Part shown: positions 28,241 through 36,678 of the stretch, one piece after another
Position numbering within the stretch: the stretch's first letter is position 1
How the letters are laid out: every line of letters starts with the position of its first letter
Assembly (NCBI RefSeq): GCF_004341205.1
Contig: NZ_SLUL01000015.1
Location: forward strand, 1 to 64,000
Length of the DNA: 64,000 nucleotides
Source: Thermolongibacillus altinsuensis
GTDB lineage: Bacteria; Bacillota; Bacilli; Bacillales; Anoxybacillaceae
Direction: 5' to 3'
Position numbers and translations under genes: made by a program
Notes under the pieces: model-generated
Databases searched by the model: none
What the model was told of the DNA's origin: nothing
Seen by the model: the letters and a program-made list of their open reading frames with translations, nothing else

Positions 28241-28685
28241 AACGTTCCACCTCCTGCAATGTTTGATGAACGAACAACCGTGGCAAATGTTTTTGACTGC
28301 CGCGAGGCGATTGCTCAATTTTTAACGTTCCTAACACGTTCGTTATTTTAGACAAATGAAAAGCCATTTCATCCACTGCTCGGCAGTAATGAGGCCACAT
28401 TTGTTCACCGGTTCCGAACACAGCGACATCCGGCAAACTAATGCGCTTCTCCTTTATGATCGAACGCAAGCAACGGCGCATTTCCTCCGGCAATTGGCCG
28501 TTTCCCCACGTGTATGAGCCGAAAAAAATGAGCTGCTTACGTTGAACAAAGTGGTCGTTCCATGGCTCGTTATATATGTTAACGGAAGTTGTTTCATGTC
28601 CTTGTGCTTTCAACTCCTCTTCAATCAGTTCGGCAACTTCTTTCGTATTTCCCGTTTTTGATGTGTAAATAATGGAGATTTCCAT
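28221..28685 (-). CDS. Flavodoxin in the ribonucleotide reductase operon
   Basis: 154 residues. The FMN phosphate loop IIYTSKTGNTKEVAELI at the N-terminus, GSYTWGNGQLPEEM (60s loop) and AVFGTGEQMWPHYCRAVDEM (90s loop) are those of true flavodoxins rather than the shorter NrdI. It lies between nrdE and nrdF, overlapping nrdF by 20 bp. It probably supplies electrons to assemble or repair the radical cofactor, the job NrdI does in class Ib systems. That role is inference from position. Confidence 0.85.
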   Translation of the reverse strand: MEISIIYTSKTGNTKEVAELIEEELKAQGHETTSVNIYNEPWNDHFVQRKQLIFFGSYTWGNGQLPEEMRRCLRSIIKEKRISLPDVAVFGTGEQMWPHYCRAVDEMAFHLSKITNVLGTLKIEQSPRGSQKHLPRLFVHQTLQEVERFVVNKS

Positions 28686-28698
28686 GTTTATTCCTCCG

Positions 28699-30999
28699 TT
28701 ACGATGAACATGTTTCGCACTCCTCGATCGTTAAAGCGGTGCTACGGACATAATATGTGGACTTTAAGCGTGATTTCCAAGCCGTTAAATGTAGATCAAG
28801 CAAATCTTTTGCTTTAATCGTGTTGCGAACGTATAAATTAAAGCTGAGCGATTGATCGACATGCTTTTGCCGAGCGGCGTTTTGTTTAATGCTTATCCAT
28901 TGATTAACCTGATATGCATTTTCATAAAACCAAATCGTTTTTGCATTTAAATCAGGGACGGTGACTGGAATCTTATAGTTTTTCTTTTCTTCAAAGTATA
29001 AGCGATGAAAAATCGGATCGCATGAGGCCGTGCCGTTCGCTAACACAGACGTTGAACCGTTTGGCGCCGGCGCCATTAAATATCCGTTGCGCACACCGTA
29101 TTTCATAACGCTTTGTTTCAATGTATCCCAATCTAAATCATCGTGCGATTTATAGTTGCGAAGTTCAAAGTAAGCTCCCGTTTGCCAGTCGGAGCCTTCA
29201 AACAGCGGATAAGCTCCTTTTTCTTTGGCCAACTCATTGCTAGCCTTAATCGTTAAGTAAGCGATCTTTTCAAATAGCTGGTCGGCAAATTGAACGCTTT
29301 CTTCGCTATCCCACTTTATTCCTTTTAATGCGAGCAAATGATGCCATGAAAACGCTCCCAAGCCGATGGCGCGATATTTTTGATTGGTGATAACAGCCTG
29401 AAGCACTTCAATGCGCTTTTCGTTTAAATCGATGACGTTGTCAAGCATGCGAACTTGAATGGGAATGAGGCGCTCCAATACGCCATCGGGAACGGCTCGT
29501 CCCAAATGAATGCTCGATAAATTGCAGACGACGAAATCTCCAGCTTTTTTATGCGTAATGATTTCTCCGTCTTTTGTGTATTCTTTTGTAACGATCGTCG
29601 GGCTCATGTTTTGCATAATTTCTGTGCATAAGTTGCTGCAATAAATCATTCCGGCGTGTTTATTCGGATTCATTCGGTTTGCTTCATCGCGGTAAAACAT
29701 GTAAGGCGTTCCTGTCTCTAGCTGCGATTTCATGATCCGCTTCATAATTTCAATCGCCGGAACGCGCTCTTTACTTAGCTGAGGATGGTTGACGCATTGC
29801 TCATATTTTTCACGAAATGACCCCGAGCCGCGCTGTTCATCGTAAAAATCTTCAAGGCCTAACGGACGGCCGCGATCATCTTTCCATCCCATCACCTTTT
29901 TTACTTCATGTGGATCGAATAAATACCAATCGCCGCGCTTTTCTACTTGTTCCATAAATAGGTCTGGAATGCACACACCGTAAAATAAATCATGGCATTT
30001 TTGCCGTTCATCTCCGTTGTTTAATTTTGCATCTAAAAAGGCAAAAATATCTTTATGCCAGATGTCTAAATACACAGCGATACTTCCTTGGCGAGTTCCG
30101 AGCTGGTCGACTGATACAGCGGTGTTGTTTAATTGGCGCATCCACGGAATGACGCCGGATGAGATTCCTTTAAACCCTTTAATGTCCGAGTTGCGGGCGC
30201 GAATTTTGCCTAAGTAAACGCCGATGCCGCCTCCGCCTTTTGATAAGCGGGCGACGTCTGTGTTTGATTCATAAATGCCAATTAAACTATCATCGACTGT
30301 ATCGATGAAACAACTTGATAGTTGTCCGTACGCTTTTCCTGCGTTGGCATATGTCGGGGTCGCGACGGTCATATATTGGTTCGATAGCGCCCAGTACGCT
30401 TCTTTTGCCAATTCCATCCGCTTCGATGGTTTCTCTTTAGCCATTAATGTTAAGGCAATTGTTAAAAAGCGCTCTTGAGGCAGTTCATAAATTTCTCCCT
30501 CGTATCCTTTCGATAAATAGCGATCGACTAGCGTTTTTAAGCCGATATATGTAAATAAATGGTCTTTGTCAGGATCAATCCACGCGCCCGCCTCTTGCAA
30601 CTGTTCTTTTGTGTACTGCTGTAAAATAAAATCGTCATAAATGCCTAATTGGGCGAGCTTCACCTGAAGTTCGTAAAAGCAACCGTACCGCTGCGCTGCA
30701 TCGTATGAGCGATGGAGCGCAGCCTGTTTATACAATTGTTTTAAGTAAATGCGGGCAGCGACAAACGTCCAATCCGGTTCTTCAATGGTGATTTGATCCA
30801 ATGCGTTTAAAATGAGCTTGTTTGTGATTTCTTCAGCTTTATATTCGCTATGGCCAACAATCGAGCGAATGGTGCGTTCTATGTATGGCTCCATGTTTAA
30901 ATGAGGAAAATCTACGAAAATATGAGATAAAAAATTTCGTAATCGTTCCTCGTTAAAAGGTTTTCTTCTTTTACCATTTTCTTTTATGATGATTGTCAT
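28699..30999 (-). CDS. nrdE: Ribonucleotide reductase class I, alpha (catalytic) subunit
   Basis: 766 residues. An ATP-cone domain (about 1-90, KENGKRRKPFNEERL) suggests overall activity control by ATP/dATP. Active-site residues are Cys230 in GQLSSCFID, SNLCTEIM (Asn-Cys-Glu) in the middle and the C-terminal redox pair CETC (761-764). LSKGGGGIGVYLG and APAPNGSTSVLANGTASCDP are also conserved. The start follows AAGGGATCAA. The operon nrdE-flavodoxin-nrdF is preceded by a cobalamin riboswitch and terminator, so it should be silenced when B12 is plentiful. Confidence 0.93.
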   Translation of the reverse strand: MTIIIKENGKRRKPFNEERLRNFLSHIFVDFPHLNMEPYIERTIRSIVGHSEYKAEEITNKLILNALDQITIEEPDWTFVAARIYLKQLYKQAALHRSYDAAQRYGCFYELQVKLAQLGIYDDFILQQYTKEQLQEAGAWIDPDKDHLFTYIGLKTLVDRYLSKGYEGEIYELPQERFLTIALTLMAKEKPSKRMELAKEAYWALSNQYMTVATPTYANAGKAYGQLSSCFIDTVDDSLIGIYESNTDVARLSKGGGGIGVYLGKIRARNSDIKGFKGISSGVIPWMRQLNNTAVSVDQLGTRQGSIAVYLDIWHKDIFAFLDAKLNNGDERQKCHDLFYGVCIPDLFMEQVEKRGDWYLFDPHEVKKVMGWKDDRGRPLGLEDFYDEQRGSGSFREKYEQCVNHPQLSKERVPAIEIMKRIMKSQLETGTPYMFYRDEANRMNPNKHAGMIYCSNLCTEIMQNMSPTIVTKEYTKDGEIITHKKAGDFVVCNLSSIHLGRAVPDGVLERLIPIQVRMLDNVIDLNEKRIEVLQAVITNQKYRAIGLGAFSWHHLLALKGIKWDSEESVQFADQLFEKIAYLTIKASNELAKEKGAYPLFEGSDWQTGAYFELRNYKSHDDLDWDTLKQSVMKYGVRNGYLMAPAPNGSTSVLANGTASCDPIFHRLYFEEKKNYKIPVTVPDLNAKTIWFYENAYQVNQWISIKQNAARQKHVDQSLSFNLYVRNTIKAKDLLDLHLTAWKSRLKSTYYVRSTALTIEECETCSS

Positions 31000-31023
31000 T
31001 TGATCCCTTCCCCCATTGAAAAG

Positions 31024-31056
31024 TAAATAAAAAATCCACTCGGTTATTGAGTGGAT
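31024..31056 (-). terminator. Terminator in the nrd leader
   Basis: ATCCACTC / GAGTGGAT stem followed on the minus strand by seven or more T, 25 bases before nrdE. A 14-bp stem (31054-31067 with 31096-31109, both carrying GATGAAACGATGGT or its complement) lies just upstream of it in the RNA. A competing helix can form between 31101-31108 and 31129-31136. These alternatives look like the switching part of the riboswitch. Confidence 0.85.
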
Positions 31057-31125
31057 GAAACGATGGTGAAAGATAGAAAAAGAGCAAATGTTTCGACCAT
31101 CGTTTCATCTTCCCAACCCCCGGAG

Positions 31126-31330
31126 AACATGAAACGGACAAGGAAGGCAGGTCTCCTGACTCGCGCTTCTTCCTACTTTGGATCCTTCCCGTACATGCGC
31201 CGAAAAAGCTGACATGTACAGTGGAGCATTCCATTTCGTCTGCGCATACAGTTGCGGGGACAGTTCTGGATTCGCACCAGATTCCCTATTAAGTCCATGC
31301 GGACACCTTCGCTTGCTGGTTTCAATATTT
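31126..31330 (-). promoter_or_regulatory. Cobalamin riboswitch controlling nrd
   Basis: On the minus strand the consensus pieces occur in order: GGGAATCTGGTGCGAATCC, CCCCGCAACTGT, and the B12 box AGTCAGGAGACCTGCC. This is the adenosylcobalamin aptamer. It points toward nrdE, about 130 bases upstream of it, with an intrinsic terminator in between. Riboswitch control of a class I (B12-independent) reductase is known in some actinobacteria and implies a class II NrdJ elsewhere. Confidence 0.93.
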
Positions 31331-31421
31331 AGTTTTTTTTATCGGTTTATATCACAATATATTGTGTTTTTATATTCTTTATGGTTAAAATCATAATGGA
31401 ATTCTTTATCATTTGCAATGA

Positions 31422-32462
31422 TTATTTTTGTTTTTCTTGTTGAAGATAGCGCCGATCTTTCATGAACAGTCGCCAAAAATAAATAAAGCCGGGAAAAAGA
31501 ATGATAAAACCGACGATGTATGTGATGAACAGTGCTCGAAACGTGTTTGGATGGGTGAAACCGGATTGAATTGTGACATCCGGATAAATCATGTAAGGCA
31601 AATGCGCCTTTCCATACGCATAGCTAGCAAAAAAATATTGGAGTACGATGGCGATCACAGCAAGTCTTGGCATTCCTTTTCGCCCTTTATGTTTCATCGA
31701 AGGTAAAAATAATGCCGCCCCAGCAACTAAAAACATGATGACAGAAGCGATGAGCCAAGGAAGATAGTCCATCATTCCATCGTATAACCAACGCGCTTCG
31801 TTCCGCATGGTGACCATAATCAAAAGCGACATGATGAAAGCGATTGGCCCAACCATGAGCGCATCTCGTCGGTAAACTTGATACGCTTCCATTTCATCGG
31901 CGTAGTTCGAGTAATCCGCAAGTAAAAGCGATGAAAGAAAAAGCGTGCTTGCAATCGCAAATCCAATGAAGGCGTATTCGTGGGGGCTTGTAAATAGTCG
32001 ATCTAATCGTAGACGAGAGACACCGTCTATGGTTTCAATAAATTCGCCGTGTGTAATCGGCAGAACGCTAATAAGCAAAGCGGGAATGAGAATGCCGCTA
32101 ACGCCTGAAATATAAGTCAGCACCTTCTCGTATGTTGGAGCCATATGGGCAAAGACGAGAAAGGCGCTCCGAATGGCTAAAAGAAGCAAAATGATGCTTC
32201 CCGGTATTAATAATACGGTGCCGAGGATGAATGTCGCTCTAGGGAAAAAGCTGAATAACGCGACGACAATGGCAACGATAAATACATTGGTCACTTCCCA
32301 TGTCGGCGATAAATAACGATTGGCGATTTTGGTCGCGTTGGTTTGTTGACGGTTGATATAAATCATCGACCAAAACCCCGCGCCGAAATCCATTGTCGCC
32401 ATAACGGCATAAATAAAAATAAATCCCCATAAAATCGAAATCGCAATGAGCTCATCTGTCAC
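31422..32462 (-). CDS. ythB: Second cytochrome bd-like oxidase subunit II (YthB type)
   Basis: 346 residues with about nine hydrophobic helices; IAISILWGFIFIYAVMATMDFGAGFW matches the CydB N-terminus, but the rest differs strongly from the cydB at 23252. It resembles YthB of B. subtilis. The GTG start has AGGAGGG eight bases upstream. It is 12 bases after ythA and surely co-transcribed. This pair is of the type proposed to be cyanide-insensitive (CIO/Cbd); that property cannot be verified here. Confidence 0.87.
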   Translation of the reverse strand: MTDELIAISILWGFIFIYAVMATMDFGAGFWSMIYINRQQTNATKIANRYLSPTWEVTNVFIVAIVVALFSFFPRATFILGTVLLIPGSIILLLLAIRSAFLVFAHMAPTYEKVLTYISGVSGILIPALLISVLPITHGEFIETIDGVSRLRLDRLFTSPHEYAFIGFAIASTLFLSSLLLADYSNYADEMEAYQVYRRDALMVGPIAFIMSLLIMVTMRNEARWLYDGMMDYLPWLIASVIMFLVAGAALFLPSMKHKGRKGMPRLAVIAIVLQYFFASYAYGKAHLPYMIYPDVTIQSGFTHPNTFRALFITYIVGFIILFPGFIYFWRLFMKDRRYLQQEKQK

Positions 32463-32474
32463 GTATATACCCTC

Positions 32475-33821
32475 CTATACTAATAAAGAGTGATTTTGGT
32501 GTTTGTCTAATTCGTTTTCAACTGGATGGCGACCAAAGTAATGTTTAAAGACAAGAACGACAGCGATAAACAAGAAAATGTAAACGATAGTGAAAAGAAT
32601 AAACAGCGTGCCTAAGTTTGTTGATTGCGTGACTGCCTCTTCTGTTTTCATCATGCGATAAATGACCCAAGGCTGTCGGCCTGTGCATGCGAAAATCCAG
32701 CCAAATTCGATTCCAAGCATGGCTAGAGGCCCTGCGCTAATCACAGGCCACATAAACCAACGCGGAAACTCTTTTCTTTTGAGCACTTTATTCCATACAA
32801 AACCGATTATGGATAAAAGAAGTAGAAGCATGCCGATTCCGACCATTGCGTTAAATAGCGTATGAACAAATAATGGCGGCCACCATTCTTCCGGAAAATC
32901 ATTTAAGCCAACGACAACCGTATCGAAGCTATTTCCAGCTAAAAAACTAAGCAGCCAAGGAATTTCAATTGCCCATTTAACCGATTGTGTTTCGCGATCG
33001 GTATATCCGCCGATGGCGAGAGGGGCATGCGATTGCGTTTCAAACAATCCTTCAGCAGCGGCTAATTTCTCAGGTTGATATTCATGAAGCAACTGAGCGG
33101 ATTCATGTCCGTTCATGGCGGTGAGAAGAGAGAAAATGCCTCCGACGGTAAGACCGAGCATGAGCGCTTTTCGATGAAAAGAATAGAGGCGTTTATGGTT
33201 ATGAGTGCGCAACATTTTATAAGCAGCGATCGAAGCAATGACAAATGCTCCGGTCATAAAGGCTGATAAAACAACATGAGTAGCGGTTACGACAAAACTA
33301 GGGTTAAAAAAGGCCGCCCACGGATCGACATCGACAATCTCTCCGTTTTCGATCCGAAATCCTGCAGGTGTCCCTTCGAACGCATGAACGTTTGTAATTA
33401 AAATGGCTGAAGCCATCGCTCCAATCGCAACAAGCGTCACGCTTAAAATGCGCATCCACGGGGCAATGCGATCGGCAGCGTAAACGTAAATGGACATAAA
33501 TAACGCTTCAACAAAAAATGCATAAATTTCGATTTGAAACGGAAGAGACATGACTTTTCCGATCACTTCCATAAAGCCGGGCCATAATAGGGATAGCTGC
33601 ACGCCGGCAATTGTTCCCGAGGGGATGGCGATCCCGAGCAAAATGGCAAACCCTTTTGTCCAACGGTTCGCCATAATCGCATAATCGCGATCTTTCGTTT
33701 TTTGATAAAGAAGTTCAGCAAATAAAACCATCAACGGAATGCCGACGCCTAATGTCGCAAAAATAATATGAAACGCCATCGTTGTTCCAAACAAGCTTCT
33801 AGCGGTAAGTAAATGATCCAT
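32475..33821 (-). CDS. ythA: Second cytochrome bd-like oxidase subunit I (YthA type)
   Basis: 448 residues. Haem-ligand candidates are His in GTTMAFHIIFATLGVGIP, His in TATHVVLSAF and Met in LFNAMVGIG; GRQPWVIYRMM is the family signature. The Q loop is short. It differs enough from the cydA at 24270 to be a separate subfamily rather than a recent duplicate. The ribosome site GAAAGGAAA lies upstream of the ATG. Confidence 0.88.
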   Translation of the reverse strand: MDHLLTARSLFGTTMAFHIIFATLGVGIPLMVLFAELLYQKTKDRDYAIMANRWTKGFAILLGIAIPSGTIAGVQLSLLWPGFMEVIGKVMSLPFQIEIYAFFVEALFMSIYVYAADRIAPWMRILSVTLVAIGAMASAILITNVHAFEGTPAGFRIENGEIVDVDPWAAFFNPSFVVTATHVVLSAFMTGAFVIASIAAYKMLRTHNHKRLYSFHRKALMLGLTVGGIFSLLTAMNGHESAQLLHEYQPEKLAAAEGLFETQSHAPLAIGGYTDRETQSVKWAIEIPWLLSFLAGNSFDTVVVGLNDFPEEWWPPLFVHTLFNAMVGIGMLLLLLSIIGFVWNKVLKRKEFPRWFMWPVISAGPLAMLGIEFGWIFACTGRQPWVIYRMMKTEEAVTQSTNLGTLFILFTIVYIFLFIAVVLVFKHYFGRHPVENELDKHQNHSLLV

Positions 33822-33904
33822 TCACTCATTTTCCTTTCTTTCCATTGTTTGTTATGACACGTATTATTTTGATCTTGAGCGGTAAAAGTATGCATGTGAT
33901 TGAT

Positions 33905-33956
33905 TTGACAAAACGTCTATTGATTTTATAAAATAATAACCGTAATCATTACGTTT
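33905..33956 (+). promoter_or_regulatory. Promoter with Zur box, rpmE2
   Basis: TTGACA (33905-33910) and TAAAAT (33929-33934) form a promoter. AACCGTAATCATTACGTTT (33938-33956) contains the Zur core CGTAATnATTACG just downstream of the -10, so zinc-replete Zur should block it. Confidence 0.88.
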
Positions 33957-33978
33957 TATTTTGGATAGGAGTGAAAAT

Positions 33979-34224
33979 ATGAAGCCGGGAATTCATCCGA
34001 ATTATCAAAAAGTAGTGTTTATGGACGTGAATAGCGGATATAAATTTTTAAGCGGTTCGACAAAAACGTCAAATGAAACAATTGAATGGGAAGATGGGAA
34101 TACATATCCGTTAATTAAAGTGGAGATTAGTTGTGACACGCATCCGTTTTATACCGGAAAACAAAAATTTGTCGAGCGCGGAGGACGTGCGCAACGGTTT
34201 ATGGAAAAATACAAACAAAAATAA
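33979..34224 (+). CDS. rpmE2: Ribosomal protein L31 type B (zinc-free)
   Basis: 81 residues: [27 protein letters not shown] and a C-terminal [10 protein letters not shown]. The CxxC zinc pairs of ordinary L31 are absent (only one Cys, in [12 protein letters not shown]). This form, YtiA in B. subtilis, replaces the zinc-bound L31 on ribosomes under zinc starvation and frees zinc. GGAG before the ATG and the Zur box upstream agree. Confidence 0.95.
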   Translation: MKPGIHPNYQKVVFMDVNSGYKFLSGSTKTSNETIEWEDGNTYPLIKVEISCDTHPFYTGKQKFVERGGRAQRFMEKYKQK

Positions 34225-34285
34225 AACGCTGTTGAGCAAACGTCAACAGCGTTTTGTAGCCAGCCAATTTTTTGGCTGGCTTTTT
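34223..34285. terminator. Two adjacent terminator hairpins
   Basis: AAAACGCTGTTGA / TCAACAGCGTTTT (34223-34255) serves both directions. A second stem AGCCAGCC / GGCTGGCT (34257-34280) followed by TTTTTATT serves the plus strand. Confidence 0.85.
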
Positions 34286-35276
34286 ATTGCAGCGCTTTTC
34301 TCAAGTTTTCCACGTTTTCCTTCATAATGGTGATATAATCTTTTTTCTCTTTGACATCTTCTTCAGTTAATGATTCTAAATTATGCAAACGCAATGGCTC
34401 GGCGCCAATTTCGTTTTTGACGACTTCGGCAATTTTTGGGGTGACGCTTTGTTCAAAGAAAATGTAACGAATGTTATGTTTTTTGGCGGTTTTAATAATA
34501 TTGGCTAACTGCTTTTGCGATGGCTCATTGGTTGGTGACAAGCCTGTCACGCTTATTTGTTCAATGCCGTAACGTTTTTCCCAGTAGCCGTACGCAGCAT
34601 GGGCAACGAGAATTTCTTTTCGTTTGGCATTGGCGACAAGTTCTTTAAACTGCGCATCGAGCGCTTCTAATTCGCTTTTTAGTGCCGCAAAGTTTTGTTC
34701 AAATTCGTCTTTTGCTTCAGGTTTTAGTTCAGATAATGTATTTTTAATCGTTTCGGCCATTTCAATCGCATAAATAGGGTCAAGCCAAACGTGCGGATCT
34801 TTATCGCCATGGTGATGCTCGTATTCATCATTTGCTGTTTCATCCTCATGAGCATGTTCATCATGTGTTGCTTCATCTTCATGAGCGTGATCATCATGTG
34901 TCGAATCGATCAGTTCGATTCCTTTCGTTGCTTCTACTAATTTTACATTTTCATTCGTTAATGTTTTTGTTACTCGATCAACGAATCCTTCCATTCCTTG
35001 GCCAATATAAATGAACGCATCGGCATCGGCCAGTTGCTGCATTGTTTTTGTTGTCGGTTCAAATGTATGGGCATCGGCCCCTGGTGGATAAATGCTTTGA
35101 ACGTTGACATGCTCTCCACCGATTTTTTCAGCAAAATCTTGCAATGGATAAACCGTTGTATAAATCGTAAGGGTGTTTTCGTTTTTTTGCGAATTTGTCG
35201 TTTCTTCTTGTTTATTGCAACCGAACAACGTTAACGTTCCAGCAAGCACAACGGATAAAAGAGCCTTTCCTCTCAT
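34284..35276 (-). CDS. znuA: Zinc-binding lipoprotein of an ABC importer (ZnuA/AdcA type)
   Basis: 330 residues of the cluster A-I metal-binding protein family. The lipobox LFGC puts the anchored Cys at 20. Metal ligands are expected at His in GADAHTFEP, in DPHVWLDP and in VAHAAYGYWEKRYG. Between the first two lies a His/Asp/Glu-rich loop, HDDHAHEDEATHDEHAHEDE, typical of zinc rather than manganese carriers, and built from a tandem repeat. Permease and ATPase genes are not next to it. A Zur box stands about 75 bases upstream, so it is made when zinc is short. Confidence 0.92.
   Translation of the reverse strand: MRGKALLSVVLAGTLTLFGCNKQEETTNSQKNENTLTIYTTVYPLQDFAEKIGGEHVNVQSIYPPGADAHTFEPTTKTMQQLADADAFIYIGQGMEGFVDRVTKTLTNENVKLVEATKGIELIDSTHDDHAHEDEATHDEHAHEDETANDEYEHHHGDKDPHVWLDPIYAIEMAETIKNTLSELKPEAKDEFEQNFAALKSELEALDAQFKELVANAKRKEILVAHAAYGYWEKRYGIEQISVTGLSPTNEPSQKQLANIIKTAKKHNIRYIFFEQSVTPKIAEVVKNEIGAEPLRLHNLESLTEEDVKEKKDYITIMKENVENLRKALQ
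34835..34898 (-). repeat. Tandem repeat encoding the His-rich loop
   Basis: Two imperfect copies of about 30-33 bp encode HDDHAHEDEAT and HDEHAHEDETA in the zinc-binding protein. Recent duplication of a metal-binding module is the simplest reading. Confidence 0.75.
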
Positions 35277-35349
35277 CGTATTCCCCTTTCTTTGTTTAAA
35301 TATTTCCGCTTCAAATAGGAGTCAGCCAATGAATTCCCCGTTCATTATA

Positions 35350-35364
35350 TCGTAGTCATTACGA
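35350..35364 (-). promoter_or_regulatory. Zur box upstream of znuA
   Basis: TCGTAGTCATTACGA matches the Zur palindrome with one mismatch. It lies between the end of the COG0523 gene and the znuA start. Confidence 0.85.
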
Positions 35365-35375
35365 TTTGAAAATGA

Positions 35376-36557
35376 TTATTCGGTGACAAATGGTGGAAGT
35401 GGATCGACAAATGTAGACCAGTCCATGTTCATTTCTTCATCTGTTAATAAACATGTATCCAGTGATGCTTCAATTTGATTTTGCTCCATTTCAATTCCGA
35501 TGAAGACGAGCTCTGTCATCCGATCGCCGTGAACGTCATCCCATTTTGCCTGCAAATCAGGATCTTCCGCTAAAATTTGTTGCTGTTCTTCTTTCGGATA
35601 AGCGGCAACCCACTCTCCAGCCCCTTGAATCATGATCGATGGACCTGCTTGGGAGAGCAATCCGCACATATCATTGCGAGAAGCGACCCAAAAGAATCCT
35701 TTTGCTCGGACGACTTCAACAGGCCAATTTTCTAACCAATGCATCAGACGCTCCGGATGGAACGGGCGGCGACGGCGGTAAACAAACGATGAAATGCCGT
35801 ACTCTTCTGTTTCTGGAGTATGTTCTTCGTTTAGCTCTTTAATCCAGCCAGCGGATTGACTTGCTTTTTCAAAGTCGAACAAGTGCGTGTTTAATACTTC
35901 ATGAAGCGGGACATTGGCGAACGTTGTGCGAATGATTTTGGCTTTAGGGTTTAACTTGCGCAGCACGGCTTCTAATTCATCCGCTTCCTCTTTGGAAATG
36001 CAATCGATTTTGTTTAGCAAAATGACATTGGCAAATTCAATTTGGTCAATAAGCAGGTCCACGACTTCGCGCGTGTCGTTTTCGTCGGCGCCTTGCTTGC
36101 GGTCTAGCAAGCTTTCTCCTGAAGAAAAGTCATCCCAAAAGCGGTAAGCATCGACAACGGTTACCATCGTATCGAGTCGGCATTTCGATGTTAAATCGAT
36201 GCCAAATTCTTCATCGATGTATGTAAACGTTTGAGCGACTGGAATCGGTTCGCTAATTCCCGATGATTCAATGACAATATAATCAATGTTTCCAGCGTCC
36301 ACGAGCTTTTCTACCTCTTTCATTAAATCTTCACGCAGCGTACAGCAAATGCATCCGTTTTGAATTTGAACAAGCTTTTCTTCCGTACGCGAAAATCCTC
36401 CTTGTTTGACGAGTTCCGCATCGATGTTGACTTCGCTCATATCGTTCACGATCACCGCAATTTTTAACCCTTGGCGATTATTTAGAATATGATTTAATAA
36501 CGTCGTCTTACCCGATCCTAAATAACCGCTTAAAACGGTAACAGGCACTTTTTTCAT
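35376..36557 (-). CDS. yciC: COG0523 zinc-responsive GTPase (YciC/ZigA type)
   Basis: 393 residues. Walker A is SGYLGSGKTTLL (11-21), GCICCTLREDL at 68-78 carries the CxCC metal motif, IVIESSGISEP is the switch region and LLNKID is the G4 motif. A CobW C-terminal domain follows. These proteins are metallochaperones thought to deliver zinc to client proteins during starvation. A Zur box lies about 20 bases before the start. It is upstream of znuA on the same strand with a separate Zur site between them. Confidence 0.92.
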   Translation of the reverse strand: MKKVPVTVLSGYLGSGKTTLLNHILNNRQGLKIAVIVNDMSEVNIDAELVKQGGFSRTEEKLVQIQNGCICCTLREDLMKEVEKLVDAGNIDYIVIESSGISEPIPVAQTFTYIDEEFGIDLTSKCRLDTMVTVVDAYRFWDDFSSGESLLDRKQGADENDTREVVDLLIDQIEFANVILLNKIDCISKEEADELEAVLRKLNPKAKIIRTTFANVPLHEVLNTHLFDFEKASQSAGWIKELNEEHTPETEEYGISSFVYRRRRPFHPERLMHWLENWPVEVVRAKGFFWVASRNDMCGLLSQAGPSIMIQGAGEWVAAYPKEEQQQILAEDPDLQAKWDDVHGDRMTELVFIGIEMEQNQIEASLDTCLLTDEEMNMDWSTFVDPLPPFVTE

Positions 36558-36578
36558 TTTGTTTCCCCTCTCTTAAAA

Positions 36579-36592
36579 CGTAATCATTACGA
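36579..36592 (-). promoter_or_regulatory. Zur box upstream of the COG0523 gene
   Basis: CGTAATCATTACGA is an exact core match to the Zur operator, and essentially the same core as the box in front of rpmE2. Confidence 0.9.
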
Positions 36593-36678
36593 TTTAACGC
36601 ATTTATCTTACATGAAAAATAGGAAAAGCACAACTGATTTATGCTATAATCCTTGAAAAAGAACTGGGGGGAATCCGC

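Noticed and set aside
31178-31396. 72-codon plus-strand frame between nrdE and ythB
   Set aside because: It reads through the cobalamin riboswitch in antisense and lacks a ribosome site.
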